NCBI GenBank assembly: GCA_946555465.1
Contig: CAMNST010000016.1
Location: forward strand, 1-58,945
Direction of reading: 5' to 3'
DNA: 58,945 nucleotides
From: an uncultured Clostridia bacterium
GTDB taxonomy: Bacteria; Bacillota; Clostridia; Oscillospirales; Acutalibacteraceae
Shown here: positions 7,972 through 16,108 of the stretch, piece after piece
Position numbering within the stretch: the stretch's first letter is position 1
How the letters are laid out: each line of letters begins with the position of its first letter
The notes under the pieces: model-generated
What the model was told of the DNA's origin: nothing
Database searches by the model: none
The model's input: only the letters and a program-made list of their open reading frames with translations
Made by a program: the position numbers and the translations under genes

Positions 7972-8502
7972 ATGAAAAGAAAAGAACCGATAATTGAAAC
8001 CGAACGGCTTATACTCCGTCCGGTAATGCTTGAGGATGCCGAGGCATGCTATTCATGGAACAGTGACGAAAGAGTTGCAAAATTTATGTCCTATACCTGC
8101 TGTACAGATATCAGCCGGACGATAGACTGGATAAAGTCTACCTATACTGATGAAAAGGAATGGAACTGGGCTTTTGTTCTTAAAAGTGAGAATAAAGTGA
8201 TAGGTACAGGAAGTATAGGACCAAATGAAGAGATGAAAGGCTACTGGGGAATCGGTTATAACATCCACTATGATTATTGGAACAATGGTTATACGACAGA
8301 AGCGATGAAAGCAATTCTTAATTTTGCGCGCAAAGAACTCGGTGCAAACAAAATATGTGCCGACCATGCTGTTGATAATCCGGCAAGCGGTAGGGTAATG
8401 GAAAAGTGCGGTCTGAAATTTCATCATATGGGAGAGTACGAAAAACTTGATAAAAGTGCTGTTTTTAAAGCGAAATTTTATACACTTGAATATGATGAAT
8501 AA
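7972..8502 (+). CDS. GNAT-family acetyltransferase, RimJ/RimL type
   Basis: A 176-residue protein with the RimJ-like opening IIETERLILRP, the WAFVLKSENKVIGTGSIG strand pair, the IGYNIHYDYWNNGYTTEA acetyl-CoA region and a C-terminal NPASGRVMEKCGL block. All are diagnostic for the RimJ/RimL/MccE-type GNAT branch. Members acetylate protein N-termini or small molecules. The ATG at 7972 (after AAAGGTGA) is chosen over a GTG three codons earlier. The gene is the last before the MATE pump and is separated from it by a 97-bp gap containing a promoter. Confidence 0.85.
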   Translation: MKRKEPIIETERLILRPVMLEDAEACYSWNSDERVAKFMSYTCCTDISRTIDWIKSTYTDEKEWNWAFVLKSENKVIGTGSIGPNEEMKGYWGIGYNIHYDYWNNGYTTEAMKAILNFARKELGANKICADHAVDNPASGRVMEKCGLKFHHMGEYEKLDKSAVFKAKFYTLEYDE

Positions 8503-8541
8503 ATAAATACACCGTTAATTAAAATAAAATCAAATATTTTA

Positions 8542-8570
8542 TTGACTTTACGGATGAATAGTACTATTAT
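8542..8570 (+). promoter_or_regulatory. Sigma-A promoter for the MATE pump gene
   Basis: TTGACT (8542-8547), 17 nt, TATTAT (8565-8570), 30 nt before the MATE ATG. The same pair of boxes with the same spacing precedes the tRNA genes at 10802. Confidence 0.65.
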
Positions 8571-8599
8571 GTATAAAATTTATGATTCAGAGGCGCATT

Positions 8600-9952
8600 A
8601 TGAAGAACGATTTATTAACAGGCAAACCGATTAAAAGCATAATATTGTTTGCTCTTCCTATAATGGCAAGTTCAATGCTTCAATATAATTACAATCTTGT
8701 GGATAATATCATTGTCGGCAGATTTGTGGGTACAGATGCTCTTGCGGCAGTCGGCAATACCGGTGCAATAAACAGTTTTGTTATCGGTACTGCTCTTGGT
8801 CTTACCTCAGGATTTACCATTCCCGTTGCCCAGAGTTTCGGTGCGGGCGATAAAAATAAAATGAACAAATATGCAGCAAACAGCATTTCACTTGCACTTA
8901 TAATCGGAATTGCTCTTGTGATATTTTCACACATTGTTTCAACCCCGTTGCTCAGGCTTATTCATACGCCTGAAAATATTATCAAAATGTCTTCATCCTA
9001 TCTGAATATACTTTATTTTGCCATACCCATTCAGATGGCGCAGAATAATTTCAATGCACTTTGCCGCGCAATAGGAGAGAGTAAAAAACCGCTCTATTTT
9101 CTTATTGCCAGTGTTATAGTAAATCTTATTCTTGATTTATTATTTGTCGGTGCCTTTGAGTGGGGCGTGGAGGGGGCAGCACTTGCAACCGCACTTTCTC
9201 AACTTCTTTCAACCATACTTGCAGGTATTTATACGCTTAAAATCAATAAGCAGTTTGATATTAAATTAAAAGATATGATTCCAAATGCGAAAATATCGTG
9301 GAAACAGTTGAAACTCGGCATACCGATTTCGCTTCAGTTTACCATAACTTCAATCGGTTCAATGACTTTGCAGACGGCGGTAAACGGTTTTGGCGAAAGT
9401 GTTATTGCCGGCTTTACTGCAGCAGGCAGGGTAGAACAACTTACAAATATTCCCATGTCAGGTCTCGGCGTAGGTACTATGACATTTGTTTCACAAAATT
9501 ACGGTGCAAAGAACTATGACAGAATCATTAAAAGCGTAAGAAAAATATTTATTCTTGATATCTGTGTTTCAATAATCTGCAGTATTATTCTCATTCTTAT
9601 CGGTCCGTCTGTAGTTGGCTTGTTTATGACAAAACCAAATGCCGAAGTTATGGTCGCTGCAAAGCATTATCTTCTTGCAATAGCCGAATGCTACAGCCTT
9701 GTTGCAGTTTTGTTTGTGCTTAGAAATACCCTTCAGGGACTCGGATTTACTTATTCAAATACGATTGCAGGAGCGGGTGAACTCTTCGGAAGGCTCGCAG
9801 TTGCACTGATTTTTACACCGCTTATCGGTTTTAATGCAATTTGTTATGCAGGTCCTGTTGCATGGCTACTTGCAGACATACCCCTTGTTGTGATATACTT
9901 AATAAAGCAGAAGCAGTTTAAGCAGGAGTCAGCAAAGCAAATCAGGGTTTAA
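8600..9952 (+). CDS. MATE-family multidrug efflux transporter
   Basis: A 450-residue membrane protein of the usual MATE length with about 12 hydrophobic segments. The start NDLLTGKPIKSIILFALPIMASS and the NIIVGRFVGTDALAAVGNTG region are characteristic of clostridial DinF/NorM-like MATE proteins; the second half repeats the pattern (VIAGFTAAGRVEQL). These antiporters export cationic drugs in exchange for Na+ or H+. ATG 8600 is preferred because AGAGG lies upstream; an ATG six codons earlier lacks a site. It has its own promoter and ends a run of potential drug- or metabolite-modifying enzymes. Confidence 0.9.
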   Translation: MKNDLLTGKPIKSIILFALPIMASSMLQYNYNLVDNIIVGRFVGTDALAAVGNTGAINSFVIGTALGLTSGFTIPVAQSFGAGDKNKMNKYAANSISLALIIGIALVIFSHIVSTPLLRLIHTPENIIKMSSSYLNILYFAIPIQMAQNNFNALCRAIGESKKPLYFLIASVIVNLILDLLFVGAFEWGVEGAALATALSQLLSTILAGIYTLKINKQFDIKLKDMIPNAKISWKQLKLGIPISLQFTITSIGSMTLQTAVNGFGESVIAGFTAAGRVEQLTNIPMSGLGVGTMTFVSQNYGAKNYDRIIKSVRKIFILDICVSIICSIILILIGPSVVGLFMTKPNAEVMVAAKHYLLAIAECYSLVAVLFVLRNTLQGLGFTYSNTIAGAGELFGRLAVALIFTPLIGFNAICYAGPVAWLLADIPLVVIYLIKQKQFKQESAKQIRV

Positions 9953-10025
9953 TCCACTTTTTCTTAGAAGTGCACTGCGAAGAAATTTTATCGGCAGGTT
10001 CAGTCCTGCAGAGAGGGGAGTACAT

Positions 10026-10721
10026 ATGTTTTACTATATTGTGCTTGCAGTCGGTGTCGTGGTATCCTTCGTTTTTTGTTATCAGAGAAGGCTTGGTTTC
10101 AGTTTGAAAAATTTGTTGTTCAAATCCATTTCAAGTCTTTGCTTCCTTCTTACGGCAGTTTTTGCCCTTATAGGAAACAGCAGTGCATATATTTATGGTT
10201 CTTTAATCATAATGGGCGGTGCACTGGGTCTTGTAGGTGATATTCTGCTTGATTTAAAAGGCGTCTATAAGCAAGACGAAAAAACGTACCTTAAGGGCGG
10301 CTTTATCTTTTTTCTTGTCGGTCACATATTCTATATAGGTGCTCTTATTTATTCCATAAAACCAAAGTGGTGGCTTATCCTTATTGCTGCCGTTGTTTCA
10401 ATACTTATTGGTATAGGAACTGTTTTGTCTGCAAATCTGATGAAAGTACATTATGGGGCATACAGAAGAATAGTTGCAATCTATGTTGCCTTTCTTGCAA
10501 TGACAATGCTTACTTCCATACTATGTGTGTTCCTTACCAATTTCCAGAAGGGTTATATTCTTATGGCAATAGGTTCTGTTTTGTTTCTGCTTTCAGATGT
10601 TGTGCTTTCAAATACATTCTTTGGCAGAGGTAAAGATAAACAGCACCATCTGTTTATAAATCATTTTTTGTATTATGCAGGTCAGTATCTTATTGCTTCA
10701 TCGGTTTTATTTGTAAATTAA
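10026..10721 (+). CDS. YhhN/lysoplasmalogenase-family membrane protein
   Basis: A 231-residue integral membrane protein with about eight helices. It shows the family features LVGDILLD (about residues 72-79), FLVGHIFYIGAL and an FLLSDVVLS segment near the C-terminus, matching the conserved polar residues of the YhhN/TMEM86 lysoplasmalogenase family. These enzymes hydrolyse the vinyl-ether bond of lysoplasmalogens, lipids common in anaerobic Clostridia. GAGGGGAG lies 6 nt before the ATG. A small hairpin lies in the 74-bp gap after the MATE gene, and a terminator follows the stop. Confidence 0.8.
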   Translation: MFYYIVLAVGVVVSFVFCYQRRLGFSLKNLLFKSISSLCFLLTAVFALIGNSSAYIYGSLIIMGGALGLVGDILLDLKGVYKQDEKTYLKGGFIFFLVGHIFYIGALIYSIKPKWWLILIAAVVSILIGIGTVLSANLMKVHYGAYRRIVAIYVAFLAMTMLTSILCVFLTNFQKGYILMAIGSVLFLLSDVVLSNTFFGRGKDKQHHLFINHFLYYAGQYLIASSVLFVN

Positions 10722-10737
10722 AATATATTTATTCTGA

Positions 10738-10770
10738 GCAGACAGTTTTATAAAATTGTCTGCTTTTTTT
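10738..10770 (+). terminator. Terminator after the YhhN-like gene
   Basis: GCAGACAGTTTT pairs with AAAATTGTCTGC (10738-10763, one G-U pair), followed by seven T. Confidence 0.8.
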
Positions 10771-10801
10771 AATTTGAATGTAATAAAATTCAATTTAAGT
10801 A

Positions 10802-10830
10802 TTGACTTTAAAATGAAATGGTGATATTAT
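10802..10830 (+). promoter_or_regulatory. Promoter of the tRNA pair
   Basis: TTGACT (10802-10807), 17 nt, TATTAT (10825-10830), 28 nt upstream of the first tRNA. Confidence 0.65.
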
Positions 10831-10858
10831 ATCTAAGTCGCAGAGCGGCGAACAATGT

Positions 10859-10935
10859 GGGCCATTAGCTCAGTTGGTTAGAGCCACCGGCTCATAACCG
10901 GTCGGTCCGGGGTTCGAGTCCCTGATGGCCCACCA
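10859..10935 (+). tRNA. tRNA with CAT anticodon (Ile2 or elongator Met)
   Basis: A 77-nt cloverleaf including CCA. The acceptor stem is GGGCCAT with ATGGCCC, the D-arm is AGCTCAGTTGGTTAGAGC, the anticodon stem-loop is CCGGCTCATAACCGG, and the T-arm is CGGGGTTCGAGTCCCTG. The GGCTCATAACC loop region resembles Firmicutes tRNA-Ile2 (CAU read as lysidine), but tRNA-Met cannot be excluded. Confidence 0.9.
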
Positions 10936-10940
10936 TATAT

Positions 10941-11016
10941 AGGGGTATAGCTCAGTTGGTAGAGCAGCGGTCTCCAAAACCGCGTGCCGAGGGTTCAAGT
11001 CCTTCTGCCCCTGCCA
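10941..11016 (+). tRNA. tRNA-Trp (CCA anticodon)
   Basis: A 76-nt cloverleaf with acceptor AGGGGTA/TGCCCCT, discriminator G and encoded CCA end. The anticodon loop CTCCAAA carries CCA. It lies 5 nt after the first tRNA, in one transcript. Confidence 0.92.
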
Positions 11017-11049
11017 TATTAGGACTACAAAATAGATGTCAGTCCCTGA

Positions 11050-11073
11050 AACCCCGATTATATCGGGGTTTTT
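11050..11073 (+). terminator. Terminator of the tRNA operon; near the left boundary of the mobile element
   Basis: The AACCCCGA/TCGGGGTT stem is followed by TTTTT. The conjugative-element genes begin about 180 bp further right, so the element boundary lies near here. I could not find its matching right-end repeat in the window. Confidence 0.75.
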
Positions 11074-11181
11074 CGCATTTATTAGGGTGAAAAATTAAAG
11101 TGTTTTTTTATAGATGCATTTAGGGTGTTTTTATCAACTGAAAGGATTTGAACCCTTTAAAACTTAATAAAATGGAAATTG

Positions 11182-11215
11182 AGGATTAGTAATTTTATGT
11201 TACTAATCCTTTTTT
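11182..11215 (+). terminator. Perfect terminator hairpin before the first element gene
   Basis: An 11-bp perfect stem (11182-11192 with 11200-11210) with a T run, 37 nt before the ATG at 11252. The stretch 11074-11251 holds no gene I can support. Confidence 0.75.
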
Positions 11216-11251
11216 CACATATAAATATAAAATCTGCAGAAAGGAGAAAAG

Positions 11252-11923
11252 ATGTTATTTACAGACGGAAAACTTCGTGACTTGGAAAAGTTTATGTGCC
11301 TGCCGAAATACCCGAATCGCAAAGGCGGCGGAAGATACAGCAGTGCATATCACTACACAAGGAATGATTGCAAATGTATGAATTGTTTGCATTGGAAAAA
11401 GAAACAGGGCTGCAGTCAGAGGGTATGCCCATATATACAGGAGCGAATAGATTGCGGTGCGTGTTCTTTTGATGAAATACTTCATACAGTCTTTATAGAT
11501 GTTTATGACAAGAAGTTCAGAAAACGATTAAATCATTATGTATGGGAGAGTAAAACAATGAATGTAAAATTCAGAAATGATGAACACAAGACACTCTTTT
11601 TTAATTCTATTGAAAATAAATACAAAACGAATAATGCATTTGTGTCAGCGTTCTATTTAATGACTGCTGATATTTTTTTGTGGAAACAGGTTTGTATGAA
11701 AGTTGGATTGAAAGAAATCTCATTTGACAAAATCAGATTAAGAAAATCTACACCCGAAGCATATGCCCTGTATTGTGCAGCTAAGGATTTGTATCTTGGT
11801 ACAGAACATTTTTCAATGAATGATTTAACAGATAATGAGGTTGTACCAAATAAAGTTTTTGAACTTATCTGTAATGCAATAGCAATCAGAAGATTCGGAA
11901 TCGGAGTGCTTAATTGTAATTGA
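11252..11923 (+). CDS. ICE accessory protein: Cys-rich N-domain joined to a DUF6075-like domain
   Basis: A 223-residue protein in two parts. Residues 1-95 are Cys-rich (CKCMNC, GCSQRVC, CGAC), suggesting a zinc cluster. From the internal Met at about residue 103 a second domain begins (MNVKFRNDEHKTLFF) with AFYLMTADIFLW, YALYCAAKDLYLG and NAIAIRRFG blocks. These resemble the small DUF6075-like proteins encoded alone on clostridial conjugative elements. GAAAGGAG precedes the first ATG. An internal GGGAGAG before the second Met could also allow separate translation of the C-domain. Function unknown; its place at the element's left end is usual for accessory genes. Confidence 0.7.
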   Translation: MLFTDGKLRDLEKFMCLPKYPNRKGGGRYSSAYHYTRNDCKCMNCLHWKKKQGCSQRVCPYIQERIDCGACSFDEILHTVFIDVYDKKFRKRLNHYVWESKTMNVKFRNDEHKTLFFNSIENKYKTNNAFVSAFYLMTADIFLWKQVCMKVGLKEISFDKIRLRKSTPEAYALYCAAKDLYLGTEHFSMNDLTDNEVVPNKVFELICNAIAIRRFGIGVLNCN

Positions 11924-11930
11924 ATTATTC

Positions 11931-11962
11931 AGGACTGACAAATTTATCTGTCAGTCCTTTTT
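11931..11962 (+). terminator. Terminator
   Basis: A 10-bp perfect stem AGGACTGACA/TGTCAGTCCT (11931-11958) followed by T5. Confidence 0.8.
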
Positions 11963-11988
11963 ACATAACGAAAGGAGTGGTGACAAAT

Positions 11989-12006
11989 ATGATTGAAATG
12001 AATTAA
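11989..12006 (+). other. Five-codon minimal ORF (MIEMN) with strong ribosome site
   Basis: An AAAGGAG sequence 11 nt upstream leads into ATG and only five codons, then TAA, 37 nt before the DUF4314 gene. It may be a remnant of a deleted gene or a short leader. Confidence 0.25.
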
Positions 12007-12043
12007 ATCTTTAACTATCAAAATATTATGAAAGGAAATTACT

Positions 12044-12718
12044 ATGAACGATTTTGAAAGATTGTCAAGAATGGCAAATCGTATTAAAGCAGAGTATCCC
12101 GAAGGTACAAGAATTCTGCTTATTGAAATGGGCGATGACGATCCAAGACCTATTCCACAAAACACAAGAGGTACAGTAAAATTTGTTGATGATATGGGTA
12201 CGGTTCATTGTTCTTTTGATAACGGCAGGAACCTTGGATTAGTTCGTGGTGCTGATAGATTCAGAAAACTTACTGAACAGGAACTTGAAGAGGAGGCTCT
12301 TGAAAGACGCTCAAAGATAGTAGGAATATCAACATCGCTTACCACCGATTCAGGATATGGCTGTTTTGAGGGATATACAACAAGCAATAAATGGAACGGC
12401 TGGCAGTGTCCTCTGTTCAATAAGGAAAATGCTGATAAGATTTGTAAGGTATATAACAATGAATTCTGTCAGATGAGATATGACGAAGAAAATGATTGCT
12501 ATATCGCTGATTATCCTGTTGATGAATATTCAGAAAAGTATGAAGGCCGCGACTATGTTGTTAACGGCAAGGTTGAACATCTTTATGCTATCGGCAGCCA
12601 CGAGTGGTGCTGGGCAATGGCAGAACAGGAAGAGATTGAGGATGAAAATAACGCAATCTGCGTTGAAGAATCGACAGAAGAACTGATTGAGGAATCAGGA
12701 ATAACACAATCAATGTGA
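12044..12718 (+). CDS. DUF4314-domain ICE protein with C-terminal QSM tail
   Basis: A 224-residue protein. Residues 10-78 form a DUF4314 domain (IKAEYPEGTRILLIEMGDD, NTRGTVKFVDDMG, SFDNGRNLGLVRG), a small SH3-like fold common on clostridial mobile elements. The second half (KICKVYNNEFCQMRYDEEND) is an unnamed conserved ICE segment. The C-terminus is very acidic (VEESTEELIEES) and ends GITQSM. This is one of about a dozen similar tails on accessory proteins of this element. AAAGGAAA precedes the ATG. The stop is followed at once by GAGGTGA. Function unknown; an anti-restriction/establishment role is inferred from the neighbourhood. Confidence 0.8.
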   Translation: MNDFERLSRMANRIKAEYPEGTRILLIEMGDDDPRPIPQNTRGTVKFVDDMGTVHCSFDNGRNLGLVRGADRFRKLTEQELEEEALERRSKIVGISTSLTTDSGYGCFEGYTTSNKWNGWQCPLFNKENADKICKVYNNEFCQMRYDEENDCYIADYPVDEYSEKYEGRDYVVNGKVEHLYAIGSHEWCWAMAEQEEIEDENNAICVEESTEELIEESGITQSM

Positions 12719-12759
12719 GGTGAAAAGGAAAAAGAAATAAATCAGGGCAGTGATGTCCT

Positions 12760-14028
12760 GTGTCAATTAAATATTTAGATATGTTTTCAGGTATCGGCGG
12801 TTTCCGTTCAGGACTTGAAGCTGTCGGAGGTTTTGAATGCATCGGTTATTGTGAAATAGACCCATATGCCAAACGAGCGTATGAGGCGATGTACAATACG
12901 GAAGGAGAGATGTATTTTGAAGATGCAACAAAAATCAATCCCGATGACCTGCCCGATATCGACCTTATATGTGGAGGCTTTCCCTGCCAGGCTTTTTCAA
13001 TCGCAGGCAGAAGAAACGGATTTGATGACACAAGAGGAACTTTGTTCTTCGAGATTGCAAGAATTGCTTCCGTTAAAAAGCCCGCTTTATTGTTCCTTGA
13101 AAATGTTCCCGGACTGCTTAACCACGACAAAGGCAGGACATTTCAGACAATCCTCAGGGCGTTGGATGAAATCGGGTATGATGTGTCATGGACAGTGCTT
13201 AACAGCGCAAACTTTGGAATTCCCCAAGCCCGAAAGAGAGTGTATATTACAGGATTTCTTAGAGGAAAATGTTGCGGCGAAGTATTCACTTTCCCCGATA
13301 CAAATCCAAAGACTATTGTCAGACGAGTGCCGGGAAGTGAAGGTCGCAGAGTTTACACAAGTGACGGAGTCGGAATCACCCTCACCGCATCAGGCGGCGG
13401 AGGCGGAGGAAACACAGGACTCTATCTGATACCTCTGCCTGTTAAATCAAATACAAAAGACGGTTATCAGTTTGCATTTCCTAATGACAGTATTGATATA
13501 TCATATCTGACTATGAATACAAGGCGAGGCAGAGTGGGTGCTGAAACTGCTCATACTCTCACTACAAACAGTACACAAGCCTTTTATTTTATTGATATGA
13601 ATCCGAATCCTAAAATAACGGAACTTGCAAGGTGTATAACAGCAAGACATAATTCAGGAGTCAGCAATCATAAATGCGAGCATTCTGCTGTTATGGTTAT
13701 TCTGAAAGAATTTACAGCAGAAGAAATATTAACTCTCGGTGATACATTCAGTAACTACTGGACTATTGAAAATCCGAATAAAGATACTGTAACAGCAATG
13801 ATTATTGTTAATGAACAAGGCAGTTTCTTTGTGGGATATATCAGAAGATTAACACCACGAGAATGTTTCAGATTGCAGGGATTTACAGACGAACAATTCA
13901 ATAAGGTTAAGGCAATCGGAATGTCCGATGCACGATTATATAAAATGGCAGGAAACGCAGTGAGTGTTCCTGTCATTTCTGCTTTAGGTACAGAATTAAA
14001 AAGAATATTTTACGGAGGTGTTAAGTAA
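12760..14028 (+). CDS. dcm: DNA (cytosine-5) methyltransferase
   Basis: A 422-residue C5-methyltransferase with all key motifs in order: I (DMFSGIGGFRSGLE, residues 7-20), IV (GGFPCQAFS, catalytic Cys76), VI (ENVPGLL, about 114-120), VIII (NSANFGIPQARKRVYITG), and IX/X (ECFRLQGF, MAGNAVSVPVI). The target-recognition part carries a glycine run. Start GTG 12760; upstream signals are modest. No restriction endonuclease is nearby, so it most likely protects transferred element DNA against recipient restriction. The stop overlaps the next ATG (TAATG), indicating coupling. Confidence 0.92.
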   Translation: MSIKYLDMFSGIGGFRSGLEAVGGFECIGYCEIDPYAKRAYEAMYNTEGEMYFEDATKINPDDLPDIDLICGGFPCQAFSIAGRRNGFDDTRGTLFFEIARIASVKKPALLFLENVPGLLNHDKGRTFQTILRALDEIGYDVSWTVLNSANFGIPQARKRVYITGFLRGKCCGEVFTFPDTNPKTIVRRVPGSEGRRVYTSDGVGITLTASGGGGGGNTGLYLIPLPVKSNTKDGYQFAFPNDSIDISYLTMNTRRGRVGAETAHTLTTNSTQAFYFIDMNPNPKITELARCITARHNSGVSNHKCEHSAVMVILKEFTAEEILTLGDTFSNYWTIENPNKDTVTAMIIVNEQGSFFVGYIRRLTPRECFRLQGFTDEQFNKVKAIGMSDARLYKMAGNAVSVPVISALGTELKRIFYGGVK

Positions 14029-15032
14029 TGCCGAAAATTACGGATAAAGAATTAAAGGAATGGCTTAATACGCCGGGTTCACTGCAACTTATCAAGAGTG
14101 ATAAACACAATTCTGATGTACTTGTGAAAATTCCGTATAAACAGGATTTTGATTTACTGTTTTGCAGTCATGTATGGAATGCAGACAATTTAAAACTTAA
14201 TGAAAAACTTGAAAACGCAGGATTGTATTACAGAAAAGACGGATGTATATATAATTCTTCATATTCATTGAGATGCTGTTGTGAAGATTCAGAACTGTTC
14301 ATTGAAAAGTCACATAAAGAAAATTTTGCAGAAAAGCTCACCGAACTTGTCAGGGCAAAGGTTGAAGAAATCATTGGTAACAAAAGAAGCAATATATCCA
14401 TTAAGGAATTATCTGACGGTTATCTCCTTAATCAGATGAAATACTATTCCGAACACGGTGCAGCAAGAGATGCTAAAAGAGAATTCATCGATGGAAAAGA
14501 GCCTTCGGACATTGTATATAAATGTCCGTACTCCGTTGATTCAATGAGTGATGCAGATTATATTCAGTTCATTGTGGACAAAGAACTGCTTGTTGAGAGA
14601 GAAGCAAACGAGTATATCGAGAAAAATCAGGAAAACATACTTGCTCAGTTTTATAACAATGCACTTCTTAAAAAGGAATTGCAAAGCATATATGATAATC
14701 CGCAGCATATTCTGCACAGAGTAAAAGCGATTATTGATGCAGTTAAGGAGTCTGAGGCAAAAACAGTTAATGTTACAATCAATAAGGACAATAAGGACTT
14801 TACCTTTAAATATGAAACAAGAACATTAACATTTGCTCCCGACAGTTATTACAGCTCATATAATATGAGAGCATCAGACCGTCGTGAATTTGAAAATCTC
14901 TTTGGCAGAAATGCGGACTTTTATCCGAATGAGATTACTCAGATCACCTACGGAAGAAAAACAATATATGATTCAAGTGAATTTGATGTAACGGAAACAG
15001 AAGATTCCGCAATGGCAGAACAAACAATGTAA
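14028..15032 (+). CDS. ICE accessory protein, unknown, acidic tail ending QTM
   Basis: A 334-residue hydrophilic protein without a recognised domain. It begins TDKELKEWLNTPGSLQLIKSD, contains a central segment YLLNQMKYYSEHGAARDAKR and a long helical region, and ends TETEDSAMAEQTM, the acidic-then-Met tail shared by other accessory proteins here. It is translationally coupled to the cytosine methyltransferase by a 1-bp overlap. The YYSEHGAARDAK segment is reminiscent of regions in large polyvalent proteins of phages and conjugative elements, but I cannot name a domain with confidence. Confidence 0.7.
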   Translation: MPKITDKELKEWLNTPGSLQLIKSDKHNSDVLVKIPYKQDFDLLFCSHVWNADNLKLNEKLENAGLYYRKDGCIYNSSYSLRCCCEDSELFIEKSHKENFAEKLTELVRAKVEEIIGNKRSNISIKELSDGYLLNQMKYYSEHGAARDAKREFIDGKEPSDIVYKCPYSVDSMSDADYIQFIVDKELLVEREANEYIEKNQENILAQFYNNALLKKELQSIYDNPQHILHRVKAIIDAVKESEAKTVNVTINKDNKDFTFKYETRTLTFAPDSYYSSYNMRASDRREFENLFGRNADFYPNEITQITYGRKTIYDSSEFDVTETEDSAMAEQTM

Positions 15033-15046
15033 GGGAGGTTTAAATT

Positions 15047-16108
15047 ATGCCTAATTGGGTTGAAAACCACTTGTCATACGGTGGTGATAAAAACGAAATA
15101 GCAGAAATGCGTGAAAAAATCAGATATGATGATTCAACAACAGGGACAATAGATTTCAATAAAATCATTCCTATGCCTGAATCACTCAATATTGAATGCG
15201 GCGGTATAACAGATAAAGGCATTGAGATGGTTAAGAATTATCTTGAGAATCTGTCTGCGGAATTGAAAGGTAAGGAAGGCACATATGAAGAATTCATAGA
15301 AGATTTGCGCAATCACAGTGCTGATATTGCCGATGAAGAGAAAAAAGAAATCTGGGATATCGGAGTGAAGGCTGTAAACAATCTGTATAAATATGATGCT
15401 CCGACATGGTATGAATGGCGTAATAAAAATTGGAATACAAAATGGAATGCCTGCGGTTATGATGAGAACACGGATTACAGCGGTAACAGTGTAATATGGT
15501 TTCAGACCGCATGGTCAGCACCAATACCCGTTATTCAGAAACTTTCTGAAATGTACCCTGATATTGAATTAACACTGGAGTTTGCAGATGAGGATTTAGG
15601 TCAGAACTGCGGTCAGATAAAATTCAAAAACGGAGATATTATTGCAGAATATACTCCGCATATCGGAAAAGAAGCAATGGAATTTGCCGCAAAAGTATGG
15701 GATTATGACCTTGCTGACTTTCAGCTTCATATTAACGCAAATCAAAATGATTATGTGTATACAGGAGAAGCAGATTATGAGCTTATAGAGTTGTTTGGCA
15801 AACCTGCTCTTTTTACTAACGAACGATTGACACTTAATGATATACCGTTGGGTCTTAATCTTTATCATATAAGAAAATCAGATGACGATGATGAAATTCT
15901 CTCGACGCTTGAACCTAATGTCAGAGTGAATCACGGCGGCTCAATCCTTACAAGTGAAAGTATTGATTTCGGAGAAAAAGGCTATATTGAGTTCACCGAT
16001 GAAACAAAGCCTAATTTCTTAGGTCAGGGATTATCCATTGACGATTATGTAACAGAAAACTTTACTATGGATATTTCAGGTCAGCAGACAGGAGGTATTC
16101 AGATGTGA
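15047..16108 (+). CDS. YubB/api92-like + LPD28 protein
   Basis: A 353-residue two-domain protein. Residues 1-200 resemble the api92/YubB ferredoxin-like domain (MPNWVENHLSYGG, APTWYEWRNKNWNTKWNA, FQTAWSAPIPVIQKLSE). Residues 240-335 match the large-polyvalent-protein-associated LPD28 domain (ELFGKPALFTNERL, IPLGLNLYHIR, VRVNHGGSILT, EYIEF-like end). Such domains occur in proteins thought to enter the recipient with phage or conjugative DNA. The tail ends GQQTGGIQM. GGGAGG lies 8 nt before the ATG. It is coupled to the next gene through a GTGA overlap. Confidence 0.8.
   Translation: MPNWVENHLSYGGDKNEIAEMREKIRYDDSTTGTIDFNKIIPMPESLNIECGGITDKGIEMVKNYLENLSAELKGKEGTYEEFIEDLRNHSADIADEEKKEIWDIGVKAVNNLYKYDAPTWYEWRNKNWNTKWNACGYDENTDYSGNSVIWFQTAWSAPIPVIQKLSEMYPDIELTLEFADEDLGQNCGQIKFKNGDIIAEYTPHIGKEAMEFAAKVWDYDLADFQLHINANQNDYVYTGEADYELIELFGKPALFTNERLTLNDIPLGLNLYHIRKSDDDDEILSTLEPNVRVNHGGSILTSESIDFGEKGYIEFTDETKPNFLGQGLSIDDYVTENFTMDISGQQTGGIQM

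Noticed and set aside
10941-11016. tRNA-Trp 3' end as the integration site of the element
   Set aside because: The tRNA is intact and the element starts nearby, but no repeat of its 3' end is seen and no integrase gene is in the window, so the site cannot be claimed.
11138-11160. A T-arm-like AAAGG-GTTCAAAT-CCTTT stem-loop on the minus strand, possible tRNA fragment or attachment site
   Set aside because: No acceptor stem or CCA follows, and no second copy was found in the window to support an attachment repeat.
12866-13429. Overlapping long frame inside the cytosine methyltransferase gene
   Set aside because: All methyltransferase motifs are in the other frame; this one has no recognisable domain.
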